From contig CAZCRT010000003.1 in NCBI GenBank assembly GCA_964501185.1, positions 55,354 to 119,353 of the forward strand: a DNA stretch of 64,000 nucleotides, written 5' to 3'. The number at the start of each line of letters is the position of its first letter. Within the stretch, counting starts at the first letter, position 1. The notes under the pieces were generated by a model. That model saw only the letters and a list, made by a program, of their open reading frames with translations, had not been told where the DNA came from and searched no databases. Positions 26,049-35,042 of this stretch are shown piece after piece. This DNA comes from BS150m-G50 sp964501185 [NCBI: uncultured Bacteroidia bacterium] (GTDB lineage: Bacteria > CAIWAD01 > BS150m-G50). The translations under genes and the position numbers were made by a program.

Positions 26049-28727
26049 ATGCGATCGTTCTTCTCTCTGTTACTATCGGTGATCCTGTCATTATCGGCAG
26101 CAGGCGGACAGTTGTTACCTGATTCTCTTATCTGCTTCATTGATTCAGCCTGTGCTGAAGCGGGTCTTACTATCCGGGAACTCGGGTTTGAAAAGAAATG
26201 GGTGGAAGATGACACTTTCCGTCTGGCTCTTATCGATCAGATTCTGGATGAACCGTTGTCGCTGGCTTCTACCGGTGATCAGTTCAACCGTGTGTTTTCA
26301 GACAGCCTCACTCCGGGTCAGTATCTGCCCACACTAACCGACATGCTCGGTTTACCAGTTAACCAGCTCACCTCGCCCCCTGTACCGGTCAGCCTTAATA
26401 CGTTCTCAAAACAACCATCTCTTCCATCCGGAGTGCCCCGGGAAAACAACTGCCCGCAATCTGAATTACCACCAGGTATGAATCTGTTTCTCAGCCATGT
26501 TGCTCACGCCGACAGCCTGTTGGCGCTTTTCTACAATCAGCTTTCAGTAGAGGACCGCCGTCACATACTATACCAGTCTGTCGCCACCTGGAGTGAAGAA
26601 AACGGTGAGAATTACGAGGGTTTACTCTATTCACCTCCTCCAGAAAGGGACTCGCTTTATGCTGATGTCGGATATGACCGGCTCTATGATATTGCAGCAC
26701 GCACTGACCTGACTCCACTGTTTCAGGCATTTCAGCACTGTGTCAGCGGTGTGGAAGCTATCAGTCGTGATCCGGGTGATTATGAAACACCCTGTCGCTA
26801 CAGTACGCCCTGGGGCAGTATCCGGGTAGGTTCTTTTACTGACGATCGCCACACAGAACAGGACTACCTGCTGTTGATAGATCCCGGTGGCAATGATTGC
26901 TATTCTGATGGAATGCCACGCGCAGTAGGTGATGAGACACATCCGGCCATGCAATTCTGTATTGATCTCTCCGGCGATGACCTGTATCACGCTGCCGGTA
27001 CAGCTGTCAGCCAGGGTTCGGCAGTTCTTGGAATTGCCATTCTCAGTGATCTCGATGGACGTGACACATACCTGGCTGACATGCACACACAGGGAAGCGG
27101 GCTCTTCGGCGGTGGACTGTTGTTCGATGGTGGTGGTGACGATAGCTACCGGGCTGATTACTTCGCACAGGGCGCCGCACACTTCGGAATCGGGTTGCTT
27201 TTCGATGATGAGGGTGACGATTTGTATCACGCTGCAGCCTGGTGCCAGGGTATGGGGGGCACCTTTGGCAGTGGTACGCTGGTAGACCGCCGGGGTGATG
27301 ATCGTTACAGCGCGGGTGGCGCCTACCTGCACAAGCCTCTGAGGCCACAGGACTATCGCTCCTTCGCTCAGGGTTTCGCCATGGGTTATCGTGATCGTGC
27401 CGGTGGTGGAATCGGTCTTTTGATCGACGGCGATGGTAATGACTTCTACAACGCGGAAATTTATGCACAGGGGTGCAGCTACTGGTACTCGCTGGGCATA
27501 CTGATCGATCAACATGGCAATGATCACTATCAGGCCACCCAGTACGCACAGGGAGCAGGTATACACCTCTCCTGTGGCCTGCTGGCAGATTGCGCCGGCG
27601 ATGACCATTATTATTCACGCTTCGGGCCATCACAGGGAACGGGCCACGACTACAGTGTCGGTATGCTGCTGGACAGGCAGGGTGATGACAACTACCAGGT
27701 TTCAGGTGGTATCGGAGTTTCTCTGACAAATTCTTTTGGTATGCTGCTGGATGGTAGCGGCAATGATATGTACAGTTTCAGTGAGGTCTGGGGGCTGGGT
27801 GGCGTGCGTCACGGCCGCGGGTATGCAGGTGCCGCCCTGTTTCTCGATCTGGGCGGGGTGGATGTTTATCCGGCCGCATCTCCCGCAGGTAATGACACAC
27901 TATGGCATCAACACGATTATGGTATAGGCTGGGACCGGCAGGAAAGCGGTACCCCGGGCGCTACATCCAGCCAACCTGCGGCCGACTCGCTGCAGAACGG
28001 AAAGACTATGCCTCTCGATTCCCTCTGGAACATAGCGGCGGAATGGGGTGTAGGAGAAAACCGGGTTCGTGTACCACAGGCGCGTAGAGCGCTGGCGGCC
28101 CGGGTTGATTCAGTAGTACCTTTTCTGCGGGAGGAGCGAAAACTGGACAGCACCTCCGGGCTGGTGCGCCGTGCTCTGAAGGTGATCGTAGATGCTGAAC
28201 CGGATGCCATGGCTCCGCTTCTGCTTGAGACACTGACAGACAGCTCCCGGGATGCTCGTATTCAGGCGTTGGGATTACTGGCTGATACCTTGTTTGTGAC
28301 ACATGCCACCAGAGTTGCGACCAGAATAGACTCACTAAGCGGTCGGGAACTTCGAACTTCACTACTCACCCTGGGGACCATGCGCAGTCTGAAACACCTC
28401 CCTCTGATCGCAGGCTATCTGGATTCTGAACAGGAACGTTTACGACTTACAGCTGTACGCGCTCTTGCCGCAACAGGTAGCGAAGAAGCTTTGCCGTATT
28501 TGATAATGGGACTTTATGACCCCATGTTTACTGTTCGCTCAGGTGTGATCGATCGATTGGGGCGTTTTCCACTCAGGAACATCCTGGGGGAGCTTCCACC
28601 GGATGTGCCACAATATGAGCAACGGCTTGTGCTGGAGAAATGCCTGTTGCGTGCAGAAGATGAAGGTGGGTGGTGGATGAGATGGCGGATCAGAAAACGG
28701 CTGCGGGCACTGGGTGGAGGGGCATAG
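26049..28727 (+). CDS. Secreted protein with about twelve Asp/Gly/Tyr repeats and C-terminal HEAT repeats
   Basis: From ATG 26049 the protein has 892 residues and a signal peptide (MRSFFSLLLSVILSLSAAGG). The frame is open 31 codons further upstream, but only this start exposes the signal peptide. After a unique region of about 270 residues come roughly twelve units of 26-27 residues, each near G-L-L-x-D-x-x-G-D/N-D-x-Y-x-A-x-x-x-A-Q-G. From about residue 680, paired helices such as RIQALGLLADTLF and RLTAVRALAATGSEEALPYL look like HEAT repeats. The repeats resemble a stretched RTX calcium motif, and a beta-solenoid is plausible. I do not recognise the family. It stands alone, divergent from gpmI. 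Confidence 0.8.
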   Translation: MRSFFSLLLSVILSLSAAGGQLLPDSLICFIDSACAEAGLTIRELGFEKKWVEDDTFRLALIDQILDEPLSLASTGDQFNRVFSDSLTPGQYLPTLTDMLGLPVNQLTSPPVPVSLNTFSKQPSLPSGVPRENNCPQSELPPGMNLFLSHVAHADSLLALFYNQLSVEDRRHILYQSVATWSEENGENYEGLLYSPPPERDSLYADVGYDRLYDIAARTDLTPLFQAFQHCVSGVEAISRDPGDYETPCRYSTPWGSIRVGSFTDDRHTEQDYLLLIDPGGNDCYSDGMPRAVGDETHPAMQFCIDLSGDDLYHAAGTAVSQGSAVLGIAILSDLDGRDTYLADMHTQGSGLFGGGLLFDGGGDDSYRADYFAQGAAHFGIGLLFDDEGDDLYHAAAWCQGMGGTFGSGTLVDRRGDDRYSAGGAYLHKPLRPQDYRSFAQGFAMGYRDRAGGGIGLLIDGDGNDFYNAEIYAQGCSYWYSLGILIDQHGNDHYQATQYAQGAGIHLSCGLLADCAGDDHYYSRFGPSQGTGHDYSVGMLLDRQGDDNYQVSGGIGVSLTNSFGMLLDGSGNDMYSFSEVWGLGGVRHGRGYAGAALFLDLGGVDVYPAASPAGNDTLWHQHDYGIGWDRQESGTPGATSSQPAADSLQNGKTMPLDSLWNIAAEWGVGENRVRVPQARRALAARVDSVVPFLREERKLDSTSGLVRRALKVIVDAEPDAMAPLLLETLTDSSRDARIQALGLLADTLFVTHATRVATRIDSLSGRELRTSLLTLGTMRSLKHLPLIAGYLDSEQERLRLTAVRALAATGSEEALPYLIMGLYDPMFTVRSGVIDRLGRFPLRNILGELPPDVPQYEQRLVLEKCLLRAEDEGGWWMRWRIRKRLRALGGGA
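26869..27890 (+). repeat. Array of about twelve 26-27 residue coding repeats
   Basis: This stretch of the protein at 26049 encodes successive units such as GLLFDGGGDDSYRADYFAQG, GLLIDGDGNDFYNAEIYAQG and GILIDQHGNDHYQATQYAQG. The invariant core is D-x-x-G-[DN]-D-x-Y. One unit has a 20-residue insertion after about position 14 (YLHKPLRPQDYRSFAQGF). The first and last units are degenerate (DPGGNDCYSD and DLGGVDVYPA). DNA identity between units is low, so the array is old rather than a recent expansion. Confidence 0.8.
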
Positions 28728-28801
28728 TTTACTAACGATTAAGAAACAGGATTCGGCTCAATGAGTCAAAGTACATAGTACTCTTAGATTCGTGAACAAA
28801 T

Positions 28802-29623
28802 TTATTGATTAACAACTACACGGATTGGATTGGCAGTTGAATCTTCAACATCCCGGCCTACAGCATCTTGGAAGTCGCTTTCAGACCAGAACGCTTCTCT
28901 TGTACTCTCCTGCACAAACTCTATGTCGGCGCGCTGAGTGCAATACTCGATAACCTGCTCCGGATACTGGTGCTCAAATATCCTGAATGCTTTCGGCGTT
29001 CCAAGCCCTAACCTGTCCTTTAGATACCTTCTCCCAATTTTGTATTCTAGCCTTGTGTAGTTGTATGATGCAAAACGATGGTCATCAAGATGGTTTGGAG
29101 CATATCTCTTGTCGTAGACAGACAACCGGAGACCAGATTTACCGCGCTTGCCGATGACATATCCCGTCATATTTAAAAGCTTAGGTTCTCCAATATACCA
29201 AACAGTCTCCTCAAGTAAGTCGCTAGATTTATGCATGCTAAACTCATGGGTGTTCAGGAAAAGTGGAATGTTGCATGCTAGGTCAATTCTAGATACTGTC
29301 ATTTTTGTGAAATCAAAATCGTCTTTGTATGACCCATAGATAGCATTCAGCACATGGTATATCTGTGTTAGATTTTCTGTGAATTCATCAGAATCGAAAT
29401 AAAGCCCCTTAATATGCAGGATCAAGCCCCCATGATGGAAGTGCAAATGAAAGAACGATTCTAGGCTTAAATGGGGCTTGTTTATCATCCGCATCCTAAT
29501 GGTATCGTTGAAGAGCTTATCAATGATGTACTTCTTGACCCTTGATTTAGCCTCCGGATCTTTCATTTCCGCTTTGGCAAATGGAAGCCACAATTGAAAG
29601 TAATCTATGAAGTATTTTCTCAT
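28802..29623 (-). CDS. Replication-initiator-like protein (Rep_trans-like), orphan accessory gene
   Basis: The 273-residue protein shows the spaced pattern of phage and plasmid Rep_trans initiators: MTVSRIDLACNIPLF near residue 110, then GYVIGKRGKSGLRLSVYDKR near 155 and YTRLEYKIGRRYL near 190. These correspond to RxDxxxD, the GSxxS...RxYxK block and RxExxxK. Such proteins nick a rolling-circle origin. The catalytic Tyr cannot be assigned with certainty; the Tyr of VYDKR and nearby tyrosines are candidates. Its DNA is clearly more AT-rich than the flanking genes. No capsid, integrase or plasmid genes adjoin it, so it is probably a remnant or a minimal element beside dnaG. No strong ribosome site precedes ATG 29623. 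Confidence 0.55.
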   Translation of the reverse strand: MRKYFIDYFQLWLPFAKAEMKDPEAKSRVKKYIIDKLFNDTIRMRMINKPHLSLESFFHLHFHHGGLILHIKGLYFDSDEFTENLTQIYHVLNAIYGSYKDDFDFTKMTVSRIDLACNIPLFLNTHEFSMHKSSDLLEETVWYIGEPKLLNMTGYVIGKRGKSGLRLSVYDKRYAPNHLDDHRFASYNYTRLEYKIGRRYLKDRLGLGTPKAFRIFEHQYPEQVIEYCTQRADIEFVQESTREAFWSESDFQDAVGRDVEDSTANPIRVVVNQ

Positions 29624-29721
29624 GTCAGTGGTATCTGGTTGTTAACTAACCATTTCTCCGGGGTTCTACCTAACAACGCTTTGATTTTTACAACTGAGTC
29701 CTCGTGGCATCACCTGCTTTT

Positions 29722-31566
29722 CTAAGTGGCTTTCTTCTTCCCTGTCAACAGCTCTCTGCGCTGTTTATCAAGTTTCTGAATCTGCAGCAGTAGTTCATCC
29801 CTTTCCTTAGAATTCATTGTTTTATCTTCACGCTTTCTTTCTATCTCCTTTATCTCTTCTCCAATGAAGTGGCCCCTCAGTACTAGCAGCTGATCTCCGA
29901 GTTCATGATGATCGTTTGCTTGCGGTGGTTGATAAAGGATATCCAATAAATACTTCTGGGTTCTTGTTTTCGAGAATTCAGTGTGAATCGTTTCCTCATT
30001 GATACCATGGTTTTGATTCAACTCCATGAGTTTTATCAACGCATCACGCATCCTTTCATGAAGAAACCATCGTTGTGGCTCTGCCTGCTCTATATCAGAT
30101 CGCAACTCTGGGTTACTCATGTATATCTCAAGAATTCGCGTGGCGGGGATATGCTTCCTGCCTGAAGGAGATACATTATCATCGGAGGATCCGACTTCTC
30201 CTTCTACTGTAGTGGTTTTGGTTCGAACCATTTTTCGTAGATGTTCTGTCAGCTCATCCAGCGGCAAACCTGAAATCCGTTTTAACTGCTGCACGCTCTG
30301 CTGCTGTTCAAACACATCATCAATCTTAATGATGGTTGTTAATAGTGACTTCACAAAATCACTGAACTGCCTCTTGGATGCATCTGGATTTTCTCTACGA
30401 AAACGATTTATACGCCAATCGAATATGTCCTGCCCGCTTTGCAGCAGATTTTCAAAATCATCTTCACCACGACTCCGAATAAACGAATCCGGGTCCTCAC
30501 CTGATGGCAATTGTACAACGGTTACTTCCAGCCCGGCTGTCAGCATTAAATCAGCCCCCCGGGAAGCAGCGTCACTACCGGCAACATCAGCGTCATAAAG
30601 CAGTGTCACCCTGTCGGTGTAGCGCTTGAGTAGAAAGGCCTGCTCGCGAGTCAGCGCAGTTCCCATGGAAGCGACCGCATTGCGCACATCAAACTGGTAG
30701 AGGGCAATCACATCCATGTACCCTTCCACCATCAGTGCGAAACCAGCTTTGCGAATTCCTCCCCGGTTCTGGTACAACCCGTAAAGTTCCCGGCTTTTGT
30801 GATACAGAGGATGTTCGGCTGAGTTTATGTACTTCGGCGCATTGTCATCAGCACCGGGCAACACCCTCCCCCCGAAAGCAATTACTTTTCCTGACAGGTT
30901 CACCAGTGGAAACATCAGCCGGTCACGAAAAACATCATAAAGCGTATCACGCTTGCTGCGCGCGAACAGCATTGATTTAAGCAGCAGCTGTTCACCGAAC
31001 TTATCCTGACGAACTCGCTTGAGGAGGCCGTCCCACCCGGCGGGTGCCAGCCCGATCTGAAAATCCGCCAGTGTGGCGTCATCTATACCACGTCCACGGA
31101 CATAATCAGCAGTGTTGTTTTCTGATTTGCCGCTTTCATCGCTGTCACCTGTATCATCTGCACTCATCACCCCCTGCAATTGCTCGCTGTAGAACCGTCC
31201 CGCCAGGGCGTAGAGATTTCGCAGCAGTTCCTTTTCTCCGCGTTGCTCCGGTGATGGCCCCTGTCCACGCTGATAGCGAACCGTTACACCAGCCTGCCCG
31301 GCAAGAAACTCTATTGCCTCAGGATAACTCATCCCTTCGTATTGCATCACAAAACTGAAAACGTCGCCGGAAGCGCCACAGCCGAAGCACTTGAATATCC
31401 GCTTGTCCGGGGACACCATGAATGAGGGGGTTTTTTCCTCGTGGAAGGGGCAGCGCCCCTTGAGGTTGGAGCCGGAGCGCTTTAACTCGAGATAGCGCGA
31501 TATCAACTGACCGATGTCCAGCTGCTCTCTTATCTGATCGATGACTTCCGATTCTATGTACGGCAT
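29722..31566 (-). CDS. dnaG: DNA primase
   Basis: DnaG makes RNA primers for replication. The 614-residue protein begins with the CHC2 zinc-binding domain (GRCPFHEEKTPSF, then KCFGCGASGDVFSFV), continues with the catalytic core (YVRGRGIDDATLADFQIGLA, then VIAFGGRVL) and has a TOPRIM domain near residue 255 (ALMVEGYMDVIALYQ and TLLYDADVAGSDAA). The C-terminal third is the DnaB-interacting region, here ending in a Lys/Arg-rich coiled segment. mutS2 lies 29 bp upstream on the same strand, so the two may be co-transcribed. The rpsU-dnaG-rpoD context common in proteobacteria is absent. Length and motifs are normal. Confidence 0.97.
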   Translation of the reverse strand: MPYIESEVIDQIREQLDIGQLISRYLELKRSGSNLKGRCPFHEEKTPSFMVSPDKRIFKCFGCGASGDVFSFVMQYEGMSYPEAIEFLAGQAGVTVRYQRGQGPSPEQRGEKELLRNLYALAGRFYSEQLQGVMSADDTGDSDESGKSENNTADYVRGRGIDDATLADFQIGLAPAGWDGLLKRVRQDKFGEQLLLKSMLFARSKRDTLYDVFRDRLMFPLVNLSGKVIAFGGRVLPGADDNAPKYINSAEHPLYHKSRELYGLYQNRGGIRKAGFALMVEGYMDVIALYQFDVRNAVASMGTALTREQAFLLKRYTDRVTLLYDADVAGSDAASRGADLMLTAGLEVTVVQLPSGEDPDSFIRSRGEDDFENLLQSGQDIFDWRINRFRRENPDASKRQFSDFVKSLLTTIIKIDDVFEQQQSVQQLKRISGLPLDELTEHLRKMVRTKTTTVEGEVGSSDDNVSPSGRKHIPATRILEIYMSNPELRSDIEQAEPQRWFLHERMRDALIKLMELNQNHGINEETIHTEFSKTRTQKYLLDILYQPPQANDHHELGDQLLVLRGHFIGEEIKEIERKREDKTMNSKERDELLLQIQKLDKQRRELLTGKKKAT

Positions 31567-31595
31567 TTATTTTTCATCTCTCATATACTATTTCA

Positions 31596-33947
31596 TTACT
31601 CATCGATGCGAAGTGAAACCACCGTGATGCCATCGCCACCCTCCGGCAATGTACCTCGCCGATACTGTTTCACCTGGCGCATATGTTTCAAGTACTTGTG
31701 GATGTTTTCCCGCAATACACCGGTACCCTTTCCATGCAACAGTGTCACTTCCTGCAAGTCGTTTAGAACGCAGTTGTCCAGGTAGGCGTCAATCTGCTCC
31801 AGGGCTTCTTCTACAGTCATTCCCCGCAGGTCCAGAGTCGGCAGACTGCGTGTTGAATAGCTTCCACCAGCTCCACGACTGCGTTTCCTCTGATCCGGGG
31901 GAGCAGCTTCACCGGTGACATCACTCAGGGCGAAAGTCATTTTAAACGGTCCGGATTTACCAACCAGTGTGCCGGCATCACCGTCAAGTGATATGATCTG
32001 AACCGGTTCGGTAATATCAGAGATACGCACCCAATCACCTTTATCAAAACCGGGCTCATTTTTCGCTCGCTCACGACGACGGAGCTTCGATAGTCTCTGT
32101 TCGGTCTGTTTTCGTCGGGTGGTCAGCTGCTCCCGTGCCGCCCTGACCACTTCCGTATCTGCGTCTTTTGCACGTATCTCGCGAATTGTGTTTTCCACTT
32201 CCCGGTTGGACTCCTCCAGAATTCGCTTCGACTCTTCAAGCGCCTGGCGCTTGATGTCACGTGTCTCACGCCGCACACCTTTCAACTTCTTCCTGTATTC
32301 TTCGACCTGTGCTTCCAGTTCTATTTCACGCGCTTTTACACGGGTGTTCTTGGTTTGATAAATCTGCATACGGCGACGCAGAGAGGTGATTAATTTTTCC
32401 AGAGACTTCTGTTCGGTACCCATGAAAAAGCGAGAACGATCAACGATAAATTTGGGTGCACCCATCCGTTCAGCTATCTCCAGCGCGTAACTCGATCCGG
32501 GCACTTCCGGTATAAACCTGAAAGTCGGCTCAATCCTCTCCTCGGCGAACGACATTGACCCGTTGCTGATGTGGGGCTCCTCGTGGGCGTAGGCCTTCAA
32601 ACCACCCAGATGTGTGGTGATAATTGTGAGACCCGGACTCTGCAGTAACCGCTCCATAATAGCCTTCGCAAGGGCTGTGCCAGCTTCCGGATCAGTTCCC
32701 GAACCCATTTCATCTATCAGAAACAGGGCGTTGTCACGGGAGTGCCTCACCATTCGCATGATGCGCTGCATGTGCGAGGAGAAGGTGGAGAGATCATTAT
32801 CGATCGATTGCTCATCACCAATGTCAGTGTAGACCGCTACGAAAAATGGGATACGGCTTTCTGAAGACGCTGGTATCGGCAATCCGCAGCGGGCCATAAG
32901 CGCCAGCAAACCTATCGTTTTCAGGGCAACTGTCTTTCCACCAGCATTTGGACCACTGATCAACAGCATACGTGTGCGTCCGCCAATCTCCAGATCGAGC
33001 GGCACCACTTTCTGCTTTTCGAGCAACAGCGGATGCCTGGCCTGTTTGAGTACAAGTTCCATCTTCTCTGTTACAACCGGAGCACATCCTTTGAGATGCC
33101 TTCCGTAGCGAGCCTTCGCGCTTAAGAAATCAAGCCTGTGGAGATGCGCTACCGCGACTTCGATCATCGGCAGGTGCTCTCTCAGCTTCTCTGTAAACTC
33201 CCTCAGCAGGCGTGCTATTTCCTGCTGCTCCTGCCCCAACATCCGCTGCAGCTGGTTCCCGGCTTCTACAGCCACTTTCGGTTCCACGAAAACAGTTGCA
33301 CCGCTGTCAGACTGATCAATAATGATTCCCTGCACCCTGCTCTGCATATTCTCCCGCACCGGGATTGTCAGGTGACCATTGCGATACGTGACCAGGTTTT
33401 CCTGTGCGACCTGTTGGCGTGTCAGCTGTTCCGCCAGAGAGATCATCTTCTTCTCGAGTTGCCGCTTTTCCTTCTTGATGGTACGGCGAATTTCACCCAG
33501 CCTGCGGGAAGCTGTGTCGAGTATCTCTCCATCCGGATCGGCTATCTTATCAATATCGCGCAGTTGATCGTTGAAATCAGCCAGCTCCTCCAGCAGGGCG
33601 GCAATCCCGGGGAATGAATCACGCTGCTGTTTGATAAAACCGGATAGTCTGCTGGACATCTCCAGCACTATCCGCAGGTGACGCAACTGTTCACCGGACA
33701 GAAGCCCACCTGCGGTCGCCAGCGTTTTCAGTTCCTCTGTAGCCGGGTGCAGATCTTCAAGCGACAACCCGCCCTGATTCTCATGGATGTCCATCATTTC
33801 GGCCAGATAACCGGCCTCCAGGTGTACGTCTGCTATCTCCGGCATCGGCTCCAGTTGCAGCAACTGTTCCTGCGTCTGCTGTGATGCAGCTCTGGCGGCG
33901 ACGTTAGCGAGCACTCGCTCGAAGGCGAGCGCCTGATGGGCGGTCAT
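31596..33947 (-). CDS. mutS2: Endonuclease MutS2
   Basis: MutS2 acts on recombination intermediates and on collided ribosomes, depending on the species. The protein has a coiled core (residues 1-310), an ATPase with Walker A LISGPNAGGKTVALKT near residue 327 and LFLIDEMGSGTDPEAGTAL near 405, a long charged coiled coil at 500-640, and a C-terminal Smr nuclease domain (LDLRGMTVEEALEQIDAYLD, then LLHGKGTGVLRENIHKYL). ATG 33947 gives 783 residues, the family's usual size, and aligns MTAHQALAFERVLANV with normal MutS2 starts. The frame is open to 34031, but the extra residues look unrelated. The Smr catalytic motif HGKGTG and the LDLR motif are both intact. Confidence 0.95.
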   Translation of the reverse strand: MTAHQALAFERVLANVAARAASQQTQEQLLQLEPMPEIADVHLEAGYLAEMMDIHENQGGLSLEDLHPATEELKTLATAGGLLSGEQLRHLRIVLEMSSRLSGFIKQQRDSFPGIAALLEELADFNDQLRDIDKIADPDGEILDTASRRLGEIRRTIKKEKRQLEKKMISLAEQLTRQQVAQENLVTYRNGHLTIPVRENMQSRVQGIIIDQSDSGATVFVEPKVAVEAGNQLQRMLGQEQQEIARLLREFTEKLREHLPMIEVAVAHLHRLDFLSAKARYGRHLKGCAPVVTEKMELVLKQARHPLLLEKQKVVPLDLEIGGRTRMLLISGPNAGGKTVALKTIGLLALMARCGLPIPASSESRIPFFVAVYTDIGDEQSIDNDLSTFSSHMQRIMRMVRHSRDNALFLIDEMGSGTDPEAGTALAKAIMERLLQSPGLTIITTHLGGLKAYAHEEPHISNGSMSFAEERIEPTFRFIPEVPGSSYALEIAERMGAPKFIVDRSRFFMGTEQKSLEKLITSLRRRMQIYQTKNTRVKAREIELEAQVEEYRKKLKGVRRETRDIKRQALEESKRILEESNREVENTIREIRAKDADTEVVRAAREQLTTRRKQTEQRLSKLRRRERAKNEPGFDKGDWVRISDITEPVQIISLDGDAGTLVGKSGPFKMTFALSDVTGEAAPPDQRKRSRGAGGSYSTRSLPTLDLRGMTVEEALEQIDAYLDNCVLNDLQEVTLLHGKGTGVLRENIHKYLKHMRQVKQYRRGTLPEGGDGITVVSLRIDE

Positions 33948-34049
33948 CTTTTTATCCCGGCTATGGTTTTGTTCTGCTATGGTCATTCCTAATACCGATG
34001 CCCACATGTGTGGTGCTTTTGCAAACGTCAATTAAAGCATCGGTTATCT

Positions 34050-34097
34050 CGAGGCTTGTAGATACTAATAAGGACACTCCCATGGGTTCAAGCCTCG
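34050..34097. repeat. Inverted repeat, 9-bp arms, 30-base spacer
   Basis: CGAGGCTTG at 34050-34058 is perfectly complementary to CAAGCCTCG at 34089-34097. The spacer is 30 bases and no T-run follows on either strand, so it does not look like an intrinsic terminator. It could be an operator pair or a structured 5' leader of mutS2 transcripts. Confidence 0.5.
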
Positions 34098-34103
34098 CTT
34101 CAG

Positions 34104-34161
34104 TATAGTACTACTTAGAAAATCTATTATGAAGCGGTTAAGCATATCTGGTAGTACTATA
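34104..34161. repeat. Inverted repeat, 11-bp arms TATAGTACTAC
   Basis: TATAGTACTAC (34104-34114) and GTAGTACTATA (34151-34161) are perfect reverse complements with 36 bases between them. Each arm contains the self-complementary hexamer AGTACT, so each could bind a dimeric regulator alone. Related AGTAC/GTACT pairs occur at 28770-28782 and 35014-35042. Confidence 0.55.
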
Positions 34162-34332
34162 AATATATCAAAGTCGGAAGAAAGCATCCAACATTCATGG
34201 CAATCAGATGTATCACGCGCATTGCGGAAATCGATTCTGCAGCTCTATTGCGCACCTCTTATGTGTGCTCAATTGCAATGGTGATATTTACTATCCTGCA
34301 CTACATTATATAGTGAAACCAAGGAGTGATCA

Positions 34333-34518
34333 ATGAATGTAACACCACCACCCCGCTGGCTGTTCACAATACTTGCCTGTGGCGGGCTCTGGGCGTCAGG
34401 TGTTTACCTCGGCCTGACCATGGGCGGGGCAGCGACTACCGGTACAGTGATTAAGCTGGTCCTCTATGGGGCCTTTGGCCTGGTGATGCTCTGGGGGGCG
34501 CTGGGTAAACGGCAGTGA
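34333..34518 (+). CDS. Small two-helix membrane protein
   Basis: The 61-residue protein has two hydrophobic stretches, WLFTILACGGLWASGVYLGL and VIKLVLYGAFGLVMLWGAL, separated by a short Gly/Thr-rich loop, so it should be a hairpin in the inner membrane. A strong AAGGAG lies 6 bases before ATG 34333, which supports real translation despite the small size. It is followed 47 bp later by a GNAT acetyltransferase gene and may share its transcript. I recognise no family; it may serve as a small transporter or assembly subunit, but nothing in the sequence shows this. Confidence 0.65.
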   Translation: MNVTPPPRWLFTILACGGLWASGVYLGLTMGGAATTGTVIKLVLYGAFGLVMLWGALGKRQ

Positions 34519-34565
34519 TCGCACAACGTGCTGAACCTGATTATTAACTTTCAGGATATCCGATC

Positions 34566-35012
34566 ATGCAAAGTATAAGCGTAGCACAGGTCAATGACCT
34601 GGATTCGGTGCTGAGCTGTCACAAGAAGCCCTATCATACTGATCTACGGCAATGGTTGAGGAGCAGGATCGAGGCTGGCAACTGCCACATTGTACAGCAG
34701 GAGAAGGAAACCGTCGGCTACATCGTAATAGAGTATTCCTTCTTTGACTTCGGCTTCATTTCGATGCTTTGCACTGCTCCCGGATGTCGGCGTCAGGGTA
34801 TTGCATCCCTGTTGATACAGCATGCTGAGAAGCTTTGCCGGACAGAAAAGATCTTCACTTCCACCAATCGCTCCAATCAGCCGATGCGTGCCCTGCTGGG
34901 CAAGCTTGGCTATTCTTACAGTGGAGAAGTCGATAACCTCGACAAGGGAGATCCGGAGCAATTCTTCTGTCGATGGTTACCTGCTGACAACTCCCGCAAA
35001 TCTCCAGGTTGA
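34566..35012 (+). CDS. GNAT family N-acetyltransferase
   Basis: The 148-residue protein has the GNAT fold signature: a central ETVGYIVIEYSFFDFGFISML beta region, then the acetyl-CoA pyrophosphate loop CRRQGIASLLIQHAEKLC (R/Q-x-x-G-x-A type) near residue 75, and a C-terminal NQPMRALLGKLGYSYSGE motif B. Such enzymes acetylate an amine on a protein, antibiotic or metabolite; the substrate here is unknown. The sequence resembles RimI-type single-domain acetyltransferases in length and order. It sits between the small membrane protein and the fluoride channel gene, with no clear functional link to either. Confidence 0.88.
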   Translation: MQSISVAQVNDLDSVLSCHKKPYHTDLRQWLRSRIEAGNCHIVQQEKETVGYIVIEYSFFDFGFISMLCTAPGCRRQGIASLLIQHAEKLCRTEKIFTSTNRSNQPMRALLGKLGYSYSGEVDNLDKGDPEQFFCRWLPADNSRKSPG

Positions 35013-35013
35013 A

Positions 35014-35042
35014 GTAGTAGCGCTTTTTCATTGATGTACTAC
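35014..35042. repeat. Small inverted repeat GTAGTA/TACTAC
   Basis: GTAGTA (35014-35019) and TACTAC (35037-35042) flank 17 bases immediately after the GNAT stop and 29 bases before the fluoride channel start. The loop holds a TTTTT run but the layout is not that of a terminator. No crcB-type fluoride riboswitch consensus was found here. Confidence 0.3.

Larger units (their letters stand above)
33948..34332. promoter_or_regulatory. Divergent intergenic region with two large inverted repeats
   Basis: These 385 bp lie between mutS2 (minus) and a small membrane-protein gene (plus). They are AT-rich towards the plus-strand gene. Two perfect inverted repeats stand out, at 34050-34097 (9-bp arms) and 34104-34161 (11-bp arms). 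AAGGAG for the downstream gene is at 34321-34326. A TTTACT-N16-TATAGT pair at 34287-34314 could be a promoter, but it would start transcription almost at the ribosome site. No tRNA or riboswitch fold was recognised. Confidence 0.45.

Noticed and set aside
26631-27608. Minus-strand frames over the Asp/Gly/Tyr repeat array
   Set aside because: The open frames follow from the codon pattern of the repeats on the plus strand (GGTGATGAC), not from an independent gene.
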